This document shows positions 10,253 through 21,875 of a stretch of DNA of 64,000 nt, one piece after another. The stretch covers positions 69,346,768-69,410,767 of the forward strand of contig OZ024826.1 of assembly GCA_964016985.1 (NCBI GenBank), read 5' to 3'. The stretch is from Anodontia alba. Taxonomy: Eukaryota; Mollusca; Bivalvia; Lucinida; Lucinidae. Under the pieces are notes generated by a model. The model saw only the letters and a list, made by a program, of their open reading frames with translations, had not been told where the DNA came from and did not search any database. Positions within the stretch are counted from its first letter, which is position 1. The number at the start of each line of letters is the position of its first letter. The position numbers and the translations under genes are program-made.

Positions 10253-10444
10253 CACCCTTGCCCTGCTGAACCTGGACATGCCCTGCTCCTGCAAACAGTG
10301 CTGATCCAGAGCCACCTGGTCTGGATCTGCACTGTTGATCCTTAAGTTTGTGAACTTGCATCAGCAGTCTGGATCAAGCAATCTGACTTACAATAACTAG
10401 AAGCAGGCATGGCATCTTAATTTATTCAGCATGGCAAGAGTTAA
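10253..10444. mobile_element. MITE copy related to MITE 2
   Basis: Ends CCCTTGCCCTGCTGAAC (left) and TTCAGCATGGCAAGAG with TTAA at 10441-10444 (right) match MITE 2 at 9455-9970. The interior has CAAACAGTGCTGATCCAGAG. The left TTAA is not visible, so the left end is eroded. Confidence 0.65.
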
Positions 10445-10460
10445 GATACACCATGCAGAC

Positions 10461-10530
10461 AAAAAAAAAAAAAAAAAAAAAATAAAATAAAAGTAAAAAT
10501 AAAGTAGATATATAAATAAATAAAATAAGT
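10461..10530. repeat. A-rich simple repeat
   Basis: A run of A followed by AAATAAAA-type repeats. Confidence 0.7.
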
Positions 10531-10670
10531 TATAAAACATGTGTCAATACCCATACTTAGGCTGTAGACATCTACAAGCTAATAAAATTCAAAAAGTATG
10601 GAGTCAGTCAAACAGGAAAGATGTGTACATGCAATATACAGTATAGAGATGAATTTTACTTTTGACAAAT

Positions 10671-10735
10671 TAAAAAAAAAACACACACACAAAAAAACAA
10701 AAAAAAACAACAAATAAATAAATAAATGAATAAAA
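10671..10735. repeat. A-rich (AC)n and (AAAT)n tract
   Basis: A run, ACACACAC, then AAATAAATAAAT. It lies in the LINE 3' UTR. Confidence 0.65.
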
Positions 10736-10843
10736 CTGGCGACATAAATGTACATGCAATATACAGTGTAGAACTAAATTATAGTTTCAGTTTACTAACC
10801 ATTTCAAACATCTATTATGAAATGTGTCAATGGTCTGGGCACT

Positions 10844-11461
10844 TTAGACTTCTTCTGGCAGACTGTTCCAAACCAGACATCCAGAATACCTCATACTGTG
10901 CTTAAAATATTCTGTTCTAGGCTTAGGTGGGATAAAACAACCAGCAGATGATGATCTTAGGTTAATACTTGTATTTACCTTGTTTCGTAGAGTAAAGTTT
11001 TCAGTGATATATGCAGGAGCTACATTATTATAGATTTTAAACATAAATTTAGCTTTCCTTAGATATAGCCGATCATAAACAGACATGATTTTCAAAGAGT
11101 TCATAGCACTATTGGGATCATCTACATTGTAATCAAGAATAATCTTGCATGCTCTCTTCTGTAATTTGAAGGTCTTATGTTTATTGGACTCAGAAGAACT
11201 TCCCCAAACAATATTGGAAAAGTCAATATGGGGTTGAATGTATGACTTATAGAATTGAATTCTATGATCTTGGGATAAGAATTTCTTAATTTTTGATAAA
11301 AGCCAAACACTTGAAGCAATTTTCTTTGTCAGCTGTTTGATGTGAATGGACCAAGTCAAATTATTATCAACAAACACACCTAGGATTTTATCACCTGAAA
11401 TAGTATGGAGAGATTCATTATTGAATTTAAGAGCAAGGTTATCATTGATGAGCTTTTGTCA
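10844..11461 (-). pseudogene. LINE ORF2 C-terminal region
   Basis: This continues the RT frame past an in-frame TGA at 11461-11459. It has VFVDNNLTWSIHIKQL, the RT thumb-side block common in CR1/Jockey-type LINEs, then YLRKAKFMFKIYNNVAP and ends SGCLVWNSLPEEV. This is the usual C-terminal end of such polyproteins. No other domain follows. Confidence 0.8.
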
Positions 11462-11880
11462 CTTTTGATTTGTTGTCACTAGCATGACCTTTGTTTTTGA
11501 GGAATTTAAAATCATACCATTTCCTCTACACCAGATGTGTAGATTGTTCAAAGCAGATTGAAGGTTGTTCTCAATCTGTTCCATGGAATCCTGAACATCG
11601 TATAAAGTTGTGTCATCAGCATAAAGATCCGTAAAAACATTGTTGGTGTACAAAAGCAAGTCATTAATAAAAAGTAAGAATAAAAGAGGCCCCAAAATAG
11701 ACCCTTGAGGTACACCACATGAAATATGTTGAAAATCTGATTTACTGTTATTAATTGTCACCTGCTGCTTTCTGTTAGTCAAGTAAGTATCAAACCTCAT
11801 TAGGGCATCATTTTTTATGCCATATATTTCTAGTTTATTTATTAGAATTTGATGATCCACAAGATCAAAGCTTTCTTAAA
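11459..11880 (-). pseudogene. LINE ORF2 reverse transcriptase core
   Basis: From a break near 11870 (one base missing before the codons for D-L-V-D-H) the frame reads through CGVPQGSILGPLLFLLFIN and LYADDTTLYD. These are the RT motif with PQGS and the YADD catalytic box, followed by the LNSSKTKVM block. It stops at an in-frame TGA (11461-11459). The activity is target-primed reverse transcription at nicked DNA. Confidence 0.88.
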
Positions 11881-12051
11881 GTCAACTAATACAACACCAA
11901 CCATTTTACTTTTATCAATGGCATTCAGCCATAAATCTATCATATTTACAAGGGAGTTTCACATGAATGCTGTGCTCTGAATCCAGATTGGGTTTTATGT
12001 AGTAGTTTATAATGATGCAAAAAATTTGAGAGGCTTTCATGAACATGTTTT

Positions 12052-13134
12052 TCAAGTGCTTTGGATAAGACAGGTAAAATTGAGATTATTAACATCTTCA
12101 TGTGGACCATTTTTATACAGGGGGGCTACTTTGGCTTCTTTCCATTTGCTTGGAAAAACAGTCTTGGTAATACTATGGTTGCATATAAAAGTTATTTCAT
12201 CAGCTATAAGTGGAGCAGCAAGTTTGAGCAGACGTGGTCCTATCATATCAGTACCTGTTGCTTTTTTGATGTCAATATTAGTGAGACATTTTGAAACTTT
12301 TTCTTTTTGGATTGGTGGTATGACAAACTTCGTACCTTCAGGAAGCTTCTCGTGACAGAATTCTCTTAATTTATCATGGTTTGTGTTCATGACAGGTTCC
12401 TTTATTTTTGATGCAACATTAACAAAGAAGTTGTTGAATTTATTTGCCATTTCTGTCGGATCCTCAATGACAGTGTCACTGACTTTCACAGATGTTACCA
12501 TAGACTGCCTATGTTGACCTTTACCTGCTCCTAACTCCTGAAATATTTTATAGATACTACCTGGATTACCTTTATTATTGTCTATGAATGTTTGATACTG
12601 AGCCTTTTTAGAATTATGAATGAGTTTAATAACTTTATTTCTCCAGATCTTGTATTCTGTATCATTTCCAACAGATTTATGCCTGTCCCTGCATTTTATT
12701 GCATCGAGAATTTCTGGTGACATCCATTGAGGTTGAGTTTTATGTTTGACCCTATGTTGTTTAACTGGTACATGTTTGTCCACTACTTGCAAAAACAGAT
12801 CCAGCCAGGCTTCCATTATGTCATCTGTATCATCATATAATTTTATGGTATCCCATGGAACAGACTGAAGATCTTCAATAAATCTTTCCTCATCAAAATT
12901 TTTAAAACTCCTGTAAGAAATTGTAAAGTAATTTTTCTTTGGGGGCTGAATATGCATCTTTCTTGTAAAAAATACGGGGAAGTGATCGCTAAGCCCAATT
13001 TTTGGTACTTGTAGAGAATTAACATTTTCTGGACAATTGGAATAAACATGGTCTATCAAAGTTCTGGAATCACTTGTTACTCTGGTAGCTTCAGAAACTA
13101 ACTGGGTTAAACAAAAAGGTTCCATATAATCTGT
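12052..13134 (-). pseudogene. LINE ORF2, endonuclease end to RT start
   Basis: Same frame as the endonuclease segment, after a TAG at 13137-13135. It contains KIGLSDHFPVF, the SDH motif that ends the apurinic-type endonuclease. The spacer has WRNKVIKLIHNSKKAQY, typical of the CR1/Jockey linker, and the RT start has TGTDMIGPRLLKLAAPLIAD. Homology ends at about 12085 in a frameshift; the next block lies in another frame toward 11880. Confidence 0.85.
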
Positions 13135-14158
13135 CTAGGCATTTTTGATTTGATCATTCAAAAGGTCTCTGTTAATATCTCCCATTAAATATAATTCCTT
13201 CTCTTCCCCTAAAATATTTTCTATGCAATCTTCAAAAATTGAGTTCCACTGAACAGTAGAATTTGGAGGTCTGTAAATATTACCTACGAGAAATGGTTTA
13301 CTTTTAGCTGGTTTAATTTCAAGCCATATGCATTCAAGACTTTCATGTTCAAGGTCGGTTCTTCTTCTACAGCAAATGTCATCTTTTACATAAACTAGTA
13401 GGCCACCCCCAGAGTTTGTTTCTCTGTCCTTCCTAAAGGGCTTTTGGTAACCCTTAATTTCAAAGGATGAGTTAGGGTGGATGGCATTTAATTTGGTCTC
13501 ACTTAAGCCTAGAACATGAATTTGATTTTTGTCAGACTCCAGTAACAAGCGAACCTGATCAGTTTTATTGCTTATACCTTGTACATTTATGTGACCCATT
13601 CTAAAACCTTTACATTTTAATCCTAAATCAAGTAAATGATTAAAACTGGACTCATCAAAATCAGAAACATCTGACAAATCACGCAATGTGCTAAAAGATC
13701 TATCAGACCCCTGGGAAGAATACACAGAGGTGTCTTGGTCACTACTTGCAGATAAGGACCTATCATAAGAGTGTCCTTGTAGGTGTCTGATTACTTACAG
13801 AAATATCTGCACCTGAAAATGAAACATAACTTACACAAGTATCATTACTCAAATTACTGTCTGAAGCCCAAAATGTGTTATCTGTATCAGAGCTTGAGGG
13901 CCTCATGGATGTAGAAACATGTAAATTATCACAATTGTAATATGTGTCCAGCTGCTTAGCTGTTACCATATTTACCGTCTCTGAAAATGAGATATTACTC
14001 GGAGAACCTAGAACTTGGATATCACCATTATGTGTCACTAGAGGAAAAGTTGCAGTTGCCTTAAATTGACTGCTACATGCACATTGCAGTAACTCACATT
14101 CTTCACAAATTGAGCTTAAATAAGCAAACCTGTTTGATAGTTTCAATGGTAGTTCCAA
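13135..14158 (-). pseudogene. LINE ORF2 N-terminal extension and endonuclease
   Basis: The stretch 14158-13763 is an N-terminal part with a Cys cluster (CEECELLQCAC) and a Ser-rich tail; a frameshift near 13763 leads to 13725-13135. The endonuclease starts at GHINVQGISNK and has LGLSETKLNA, GGGLLVYVKD and GNIYRPPNS, then LMGDINRDL. These are the catalytic blocks of the exonuclease-endonuclease-phosphatase fold (Asn, Glu, then G-D-x-N). A TAG at 13137-13135 interrupts it. It overlaps the ORF1 end by 16 bases. Confidence 0.83.
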
Positions 14159-15368
14159 AGTGATATCTGAGGCATCATTGCCGAGTTCCTATACCGTTTA
14201 AGACAACGTCCCGATTTGTGCCCAAAATAACCACAATGAAAACACTTTAATTGCTGTTTATGTCTACAACTATTGGTATTATGGTTGCTTTCACCACATT
14301 TATAGCAAAGGTTCACAGACTCACATTCACTGTTACCATTGTCCTTCTGTCTGCCTTGTATAGTAGTTCCGTTTCTTCCAGCATAGGGTTGCTGTTGATG
14401 TTGTTGTTGTGGGATTTGTCTTTGCTGTTGGGGTCTGTTCCTTTGGCGCCTGCCATAGGCACACTTAGCAAAATCCTTCACTATTGTGACTTCTTTATTC
14501 ATGGTCCCAAGTAAACGCTTCACTCCTGATGATGATAGGTGTATATAGTCTGTATCGTAGTATCCTGTTATTATATTCCCATCCCTGTCATGAAATGCCT
14601 TGTTCTGATCAATGAGGCTTATACCATAATGCTGAGTGAGTGACTTAATGATATCATTCACCTCAGAGGTACTTGTGTCCCCACTGGGGCAGGAATTGCA
14701 CAGAATAATCTTGCACTGATTGTTAGCTTCCTTAACATACTGAATCATCTGATCATACATTTCTTCAAAATACTCTATATCAGATCCACTTGAGGCATCA
14801 TTTCCTCCAACGTAAAGGACTACATGTGAAAATTTTTTGAGGTCATACACTTTCATCTGCGTAGATACTTTATCAATATTACCACCTGAAATCCCATTTT
14901 TAATAACATTAGGTGCTAGTCCTTCGGATTGACTGAAGAAATCAGTGAGTCTCCAATTAACAGAATCTGATTTGAATTACTGTTTCGTTTGGTCCTTGGA
15001 GCAGGTTTAGGACTAGAGCTGGGTACATGTGGTTGTAATGTCCTTCGTGGAGCAGGGAGTGGTCTGTGCGGTGTTTCATTTGAGGGATTTCTAGGTGTCA
15101 AAGTCCTGAGCACTTCACTATACTGCCTAGTTTGTAGATCTGGCAGCTCTGAGACTGGGCTAGGGAAGTTACTGCTTGGTGTTTTGAGAGTTACAGCTTC
15201 ATCATTCATTGGCACTTCTTCCTGTGCTGCTTTATTGCCAAATGCCTGGTTCAGAGATGGCGAACTAGCATTGGTCTCGTCCACAGTTCTGTATAAGGAT
15301 TGTTCTACAGCATGCAGCCGAACAAGCTCATTGACTTTTTTGGTTAGTCTATTAATCTCTCCCTGCAT
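14143..15368 (-). pseudogene. LINE ORF1: coiled coil, SGNH/GDSL esterase-like, zinc knuckles
   Basis: The ATG at 15368 begins a short coiled-coil segment (EINRLTKKVNELVRLHAVEQ). A Pro/Ser-rich linker follows, then ILLIGDSLISS (GDSL nucleophile block). A frameshift at about 14925 moves the frame to GISGGNIDKVS (block II), VVLYVGGNDASS (block III) and DYIHLSSSGVKRL (Asp-His block V). All catalytic blocks of an SGNH hydrolase are thus present. A Gln-rich stretch precedes two CCHC knuckles, CYKCGESNHNTNSC and CFHCGYFGHKSGRC. Esterase-type ORF1 proteins are known in CR1/L2 LINEs; role probably RNP assembly or membrane contact. Confidence 0.85.
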
Positions 15369-15637
15369 AGTTCAAAAGAATGTCTGATGTCTGATTACAC
15401 TCTTTTATTCTGAGGTCCATGTTTGTTCATTGGAACATCCTGACTGGTCATTCATTAATCAGATTAATGACATTGAATGATCAGTTGAGTACCATGACCA
15501 CAACTATTCGAAATTAGGCCTATGGTATGTTATAATTAGATCTGGTAATAGACACGATTCTAGCCAGTTCTTAATTATTGATTAGACCTCAATAATATTG
15601 TAAGCTCTTAAATTAGGAGGCTGTTTTTTACAGTTTA

Positions 15638-16112
15638 CAGGCCTCCTAGTGAAACCTATAAAACCTATAATAACCTATAATTTTGTGTCAAACCTATAAA
15701 ACCTTTATTTTGTTCATAAAACCTGTAGAAAGCCTGTATTTTCATGAAAAAACCTATATTTTCACTTTTTGAACCTTCTCGCGACTCAGCCCTAACTTTT
15801 CTTCAAAATGCCCTACTATTTTTACTTTTTAGTCCCAGAAAATGATGAAAACTGTCAAGAAATTGTATTTTTTTTCCTCGCTCGCTTCGCTCGCATGGAC
15901 TTTGTAAAATTCAGATCAACTTTATCTGAATAATTGTGGCGCAAAAATTCATCAAGTATTTTTTCTTCTCAGTTTTAAATCTTTATATGAGTTTGGAAGA
16001 ACCTTTTTTTAACCTATATTTTTTATTGAAAAACCTGTAAATATCCTATATTTTGAGTAAGAAGAACCTATATAAAAACCTATATTTTCAAAGTGGGCCA
16101 CTAGGAGGCCTG
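15638..16112. mobile_element. TIR element (hAT-like ends), 475 bp
   Basis: Ends CAGGCCTCCTAGTG (15638) and CACTAGGAGGCCTG (to 16112) are perfect inverted repeats. Inside, AACCTATAAAACCT-type repeats dominate on the + strand at both sides. The 8-bp flanks do not match convincingly, so the superfamily is a guess from the CAGG start. No transposase frame. Confidence 0.7.
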
Positions 16113-17205
16113 TGAGTTATGTTATCAGCCTTTATTCTTGTTTAGAATATTACCTCTGCCAAACTCTACGTAATGATGTTAGCAGTCTTTTCCTTTTCAG
16201 CTTCTTTTGTCAAGGATACAAAATGTTTCCTAAATTTCCTATGGCAAAAGCAAACAATCTCTGTCTAGTGTCATTGCTAGGACTATGTTACGTTTATACA
16301 ATTAACCTAGCAATAGATAAAATTATTAATCATATATTTGCTATCATTGATCGATAAAATGGGTATTTGATAAAGATTAGACCATTTAATCGAATTATTA
16401 TTATTATCCCTTTTTATGTTGAGGTGAAGAAGGGAATAATTATAAATCTTACGATTAAATAAGGATTATAGTCTGCTTATTGAAAACAGTCATATCGGTC
16501 CAATTTATCAGATTCTTATCAGATCATAATTATAATAGTTTAGACTATTTACTAATTAGATAATCTTACATGTCTAGGATTTATACGAAAATCTCCAAAA
16601 ATGTAGGTTATCTATAGGAAACTCATCTGAGAAGACATTTCCTTATTCAATAATGCATCTCTAAAGATAGATAGCTTGATCTAGTCATCTGTTTGACAAC
16701 TTTGATTTCAAACATATTATCAAACAGTATTCTTGAGGTTGCAGTTGAAGTCCAATATTGGCGTTACGTCTCAATGACTCATTAATTCTTTTTTGGGGGC
16801 CAATTGTTGTTACCCAAAAAAGAAAGAGGGGGTGGGGGCAGTAATTAGGCCTCATAGGCTCGAGAATTAGCAACCTCTAGAGTCTTCTATTAACATATAA
16901 GTTATTAACACCTTAAAGATATGTTATGAGTGAATCTAGATCATTCTTATTATTATAATAAGGAAATCTAGAAGTATAGAGATTCTATATATTATTTGTG
17001 TTAGAATAGGAGAGACGTGATCATTTAAGCGGGAAGTGTTACATCATACAGGTAACTGCCTAAGGGACCTTCTGGATTAAGACTGTATAAAACGACTGAA
17101 CTGTCATTTTCTGTGGAAGGTATGAAATACAGAATAGAATAGCACATTATCTATAGGTTAAGTATTGCTAGTTAAAATATGTTTTACTTCTAAAAACTTC
17201 ATTTT
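16113..17205. other. AT-rich region, no gene seen
   Basis: The frame at 16112-16357 is hydrophobic but unrecognised and is probably chance. No repeats of note. Confidence 0.35.
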
Positions 17206-20200
17206 GTATGTAGCAATGTTTAGTGGTCCCCTACATAAATCCTGTCAATCAAGCCCCTGGAGTCCAAACTGGCCATGCCCCAGGGGGTCTTGAGCTCCCA
17301 TAGACTTATAATGGGAAAAACTTTAAAAAAATCTTCTTCTCTGAAACCATGAGGCCCACAGCTTACATATTTATTATGTAGCAATGTTTAGTGGTCCCCT
17401 ACATAAATCCTGCCAATCAAGCCCCTGGGGCCCAAATTGGCCACACCCTGGGGGTCATTAGCTCCCATAGACTTATAATGGGAAAAACTTAAAAAATCTT
17501 CTCTGAAACCATGAGGCCCAGAGCTTATTTATTTAGCACACAGCAATGTATAATGGTTCCCTGCATAAATACTGCCAATCAAGCCCCTGGAGTCAAAACT
17601 GGCCACGCCCCAGAGTTCATTAGCTCCCATAGACTTATAATTGGAAAAACTTAAAATATCTTCTTCTCTGAAACCATGAGGACCACAGCTTATATATTTA
17701 GTACATAGCAATGTTTAGTGGTTCCCTTCATAAATCCTGCCAATCAAGCCCCTGGGGTCCAAACTGGCTACCCCCAGGGGGTCATTAGCTCCCGTAGACT
17801 TATAATGGGAAAAACTTAAAAAAATCTTCTTCTCTGAAACCATGAGGCCAACAGCTTATATATTTAGTACATAGCAATGTTTAGTGGTCCCCTACATAAA
17901 TCCTGCCAATCAAGCCCCTGTGGTCTTAACTGGTCACGCCCCTGGGATTATTAGCTCCCATAGACTTATAATGGGAAAAACTTAAAAAATCTTCTTCTCT
18001 GAAACCATGAGGCCCACAGCTTATATATTTAGTATGTAGCAATGTTAAGTGGTCCCCTACATAAATCCTGTAAATCAAGCCCCTGTGGCCCAAACTGGCC
18101 ATGCCCTGGGAGTCATTAGCTCATATAGACTTACAATGGGAAAAACGTAAAAAATCAATCTTCTCTGAAACCATGAGGCCCAGAGCTTATATATTTAGTA
18201 TGTAGCAATGTTTAGTGGTCCCCTACATAAATCCTGCCAATCAAGCCCCTTGGGTCCAAACTGGCCGCACCCCGGGGGTCATTAAGCTCCCATAGACTTA
18301 TAATGGAAAAAAAATTAAAAAATCTTCTTCTCTGAAACCATGAGGCCCACAGCTTACATATTTAGTATGTGGCAATGTAAAGTGGTCCCCTACATAAATC
18401 TTGTCAAGCAAGCCCCTGGGCCCAAACTGGCCATGTCCCAGTGGTCATTAGCTCCCATAGACTTATAATGGGAAAAACTTAAAAAATCTTCTTCTCTGAA
18501 ACCAGTATGAAGCGATGAAACGATGTTAAGTGGTCTCCTACATAAATCCTGCCAACCATGCCCCTGGGGTCCAAATTGGCCACACCCGGGGGGTTATTAG
18601 TTCCCATAGACTTATAATGGGAAAAACTTAAGAAATCTTCTTCTCTGAAACCATGAGGCCCAGAGCTTACATATTTAGTATGTAGCAATGTGTAGTGGTC
18701 CACTACATAAATCCTGCCAATTAAGCCCCAAGGGTCCAAACTGGCCATGTCCCGGGCGTCATTAGCTTCCACAGACTTATTATGGGAAAAACTTAAAAAA
18801 TCTTCTTTTCTGAAACCATGAGGCCCACTGCTTATATATTGAGTATGTAGCAATGTGTTGTGGTCCCCTGCATAAATCCTGCCAATCAAGCCCATGGGCT
18901 CCAAACTGGCCACACCCCAAGGGGTCATATGTATGTGTAGAGCTATATAGCTAAAGAACCTTCAAAAATCTTCTTCTCTGAAACCATAAGGTAGAGAGCT
19001 AACAGAGAGCTAACATATAATGTATGTAGCAGTGTTTAGTGGTCTCCTACATAAATCCTGCTATGAGCCCTTTGGGTCCAAACCGGCCCCGCCATGGATG
19101 TCATTAGCTCCTATAGACTTATAATGGGGAAAACTTAAAAAATCTTCTTCTCTGAAACCATGAGGCCCACAGTTTATATATTTAGTGTGTAGCAATGTTT
19201 AGTGGTCCCCTACATAAATCCTGCCAATCAAGCCCCTGGGGTCCAAACTGGCCATGCCCCGGGAGTCATTAGCTCCCCATAGACTTAAAATGGAAAAAAC
19301 TTAAAAGATCATCTTCTCTGAAACCTTGAAGCCCACAGCTTATATATTTAGTGTATAGCAATGTTAAGTGGTCCCCTACATAAATCCTGCTAACCAAGCC
19401 CCTGGGTTCCTAACTGGCCATATCCCAGGGGTGGGGGGGGGGGGGTCATATATAGAGCTATATAGCTATAGAACATTAAAAACTCTGAAACCATGAGGCC
19501 CAGAGCTAACAGATTAAGTATGTAGCGATGTTTGGTGGTCTCCTACATAAATCCTGTCAACCATGCCCCTGAGGACCAATTTGGCCATACCCCGGGGGTC
19601 ACTAGCTCCCATAGACTTAAAATGGAAAAAACCTAAAAAGTTTTCTTCTCTGAAGCCATAAGGCCCACAGCCTATTTAGTATGTAGCAGTTTGTAGTAGT
19701 TTGTAGTGGTCCCCTACTTAAATCCTGCTAATCAAACTCCTGGGGTCCAAACTGGCCACACCCCAGGGGTCATAAGTTTATATAGAACCATGTAGCTAAA
19801 GAACCTTCAAAAATCTTCTCTGAAACCATGAGGCCCAGAGCTAACAGATTTAGTATGTAGCAATGTTTGGTGGTCTTCTACATTAATTCTTCCAACCATG
19901 CCCCTGGGGTCATTAGCTCCCATGGACATATAGTGGAAAAAAAATTTAGAAGAATCTTTCTCTGAAACTATGAGGCCCACAGCTTAAATATTTAGTATGT
20001 AGCAACATTTAGTGGTCCCCTACATAAATCCTGCCAGTGAAGCCCCTGGGATCTAAATTGGCCATGCCCCGGGGGTCATTAGCTCCCATAGACTTATAAT
20101 GGGAAAATCTTAAAAAAAAATCTTCTTCTCTGAAACCATGAGGTCCACAGCTCATATATTTTAGTATGTAGCAATGTTTAGTGGTCCCTACATAAATCCT

Positions 20201-20395
20201 TCCAACCATGTCCCTGGGGTCCAAATTGGCCATGCCCCAGGGGTCATTTACTCCCACAGACTTATAATGGGAAAAACCTAAAAGATCTTCTCTGAAACCA
20301 TTCAGGCCCACAGCTTATGTATGTAGTATGTAGCAATGTTTAGTGGTCTCCTACATAAATCCTGCTGATCAAGCCCCTGGGGCTTAAACTTGTTT
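17206..20395. repeat. tandem array B, about 20 units of about 162 bp
   Basis: The unit contains TGTAGCAATGTTTAGTGGTC, CCTGCCAATCAAGCCCCTGG, CCATAGACTTATAATGGG and CTTCTCTGAAACCATGAGG. Spacing is about 155-170 bp. A G run lies at 19432-19444. Mariner 2 is inserted at its right edge. An end block with CTCAGGTGAGCG...GGGCCTCTTG lies beyond the mariner at 21840-21875. Frames on the minus strand are by-products of the repeat. Confidence 0.85.
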
Positions 20396-21718
20396 TACGA
20401 GGGCCGTGCAAAAAGTTCTGTCACTAATAGGCTTCCTTTGTTTTATCCCAGGTATATTTTAAAATGCTTCACTGCACTTGAATGGTGTGTTGAATAGCTA
20501 ACGATACCCGTTTATTTTGTGCAAATTGCTTTCCAACTGACCGAGTTATTTCAAATTGAAATAGATGTGGTCATATACACTGACCAATTTACTTGTTACA
20601 TTGGAACATGGACCAGAAGACTGAAATTCGTAGCTATTTTAAATGCCGCATTAGGCTTAACATAGATTCAAAGCAGATATTTAATGAATTGTGTGGTATA
20701 TATGGACCTCAGACCATTTCAATGCGCACAATTTTTAGGTGGGTTAAAGCTTTTAAAGCTGGGAAATTTTCTGTTGAAGATAATACCCGTCCTGGAAGGC
20801 CTAAAACCTTTGTTACCAAGGCTAACATCGCTGCTGTGGTCGAACAGGATGTGCGATTGTCTGTCAGAGATATAGCTATTTGTACTGGCATATCAGAAGG
20901 CAGTGTGCAAACAATTCTGAAAAAGCGTTTGGACCTGAGAAAGGTTTGTGCTAGGTGGGTACCTCATTTGCTCACTGAGTAGCAAAAGATACAACGCCTT
21001 AAATGTGCCCGGGAACTTTTGAAAACATACAAAGGCTGTAATAGTCAGGTTATTTCTAACTTACTAACAGGTGATGAAACCTGGGTGCACATGTTTGAGC
21101 CACAAAGAAGGGCTGATAATAAGCAATGGAAGCGAAAAGATCAAAAACGCCCATGTATTGCCAAGAGAACCATAAGTTCGAAAAAGATGTTGTACGCAAT
21201 TTTCTTTAATTCAAGTGGGCCAGTCATTCAAGTGCCTTGTCCATCTGGACATACAGTCACTGGCCGATTCTACAAGAATTCTGTACTGAAGAAAGTGAAA
21301 GAGTTTTACAATAAGAAACGACCAAGCAAAGGATGGTCAGGAGTCCCCTTTTACATGACAACGCCTCCTCTCATAAGTGTGAGGTTGTTAAGTCTTTTTT
21401 GGCTTCTGAAAAGTGAAAGTTTTAAACCATCCACCTTATTCACCTGACCTGAGTACCTGTGACTTTTTTTTATTTCCAAGACTTAAGTAAATGCTTTCTG
21501 GAAATAAGTATACATCTAGAAGTTCTCTTGGCAGCGCTATTTATCAGTGTCTCCATCAGATACCAAAAGAAGACTATTTATCTGCTTTTCGTGACTGGAT
21601 AAAAAGGTTACAAAAATGTGTTTCAGTAAAGGGGGAATACTTTGAAGGTTTGTAATAAAAATATGTTTGATAAAAGTAATCTGAACCCAGTGACAAAACT
21701 TTTTGCAGGACCCTCGTA
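20396..21718 (+). mobile_element. mariner element 2, 1319 bp
   Basis: TA at 20396-20397 and 21717-21718 flanks 20398-21716. The terminal inverted repeats start CGAGGG(C/T)C(C/G)TGCAAAAAG, about 28 bp with three mismatches. One transposase pseudogene lies on the + strand. Confidence 0.92.
20608..21655 (+). pseudogene. mariner transposase, stop and frameshifts
   Basis: The start is the ATG at 20608 (MDQKTEIRSY); the TTG 15 bases upstream is not a likely start. Paired helix-turn-helix regions include TISMRTIFRWVKAFKAG and GISEGSVQTILKKR. A TAG at 20980-20982 follows ARWVPHLLTE. The first catalytic Asp is in TGDETWVHMFEP. The second lies after a frameshift near 21345 (LLHDNASSH), the third in YSPDLSTCDFFLF after another break. 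The frame ends GEYFEGL-stop at 21655. Length agrees with a mariner transposase of about 345 residues. Inactive. Confidence 0.88.
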
Positions 21719-21875
21719 CTTATGGCCTTTTGAAAATTTCAGCATTTTAACATCTCAAAAACTGTTTAAGCCATTGCCTTGAAACTTGACGGGCTAATAG
21801 GGAATGATGAGTAAATGACCTGATTAACTTACAGCAGTTAACTCAGGTGAGCGTTGTGACCCATGGGCCTCTTGT
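21719..21875. repeat. 3' end block of a rolling-circle-like element
   Basis: A partial unit is followed by ACTCAGGTGAGCG and CCCATGGGCCTCTTG, then TT. The next element head (AGCTCACCTGAGC) begins at 21876, so two elements lie end to end. Confidence 0.65.

Larger units (their letters stand above)
9062..15395 (-). mobile_element. CR1/L2-type LINE (minus strand), with nested insertions
   Basis: ORF1 (15368-14143) and ORF2 (14158-10844) lie in this order on the minus strand. The 3' end is placed at a (TTAC)n tail at 9062-9092, preceded on the minus strand by AATAAAGTCG. The same kind of tail ends a separate LINE remnant near 54530. The 3' UTR is lengthened by a piggyBac-like MITE (9455-9970, itself holding a SINE), a second MITE-like copy (about 10253-10444) and A-rich tracts. 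The 5' end is not defined beyond about 15395. ORF1 with an esterase-like domain and a variable-tail 3' end fit the CR1/L2/Rex1 group. Confidence 0.75.

Noticed and set aside
18479..20311. Minus-strand frames of 100-149 codons with repeating motifs (for example GPHGFREEDF)
   Set aside because: They follow the 162-bp unit of array B; the motif repeats because the DNA repeats, and neighbouring units have stops.
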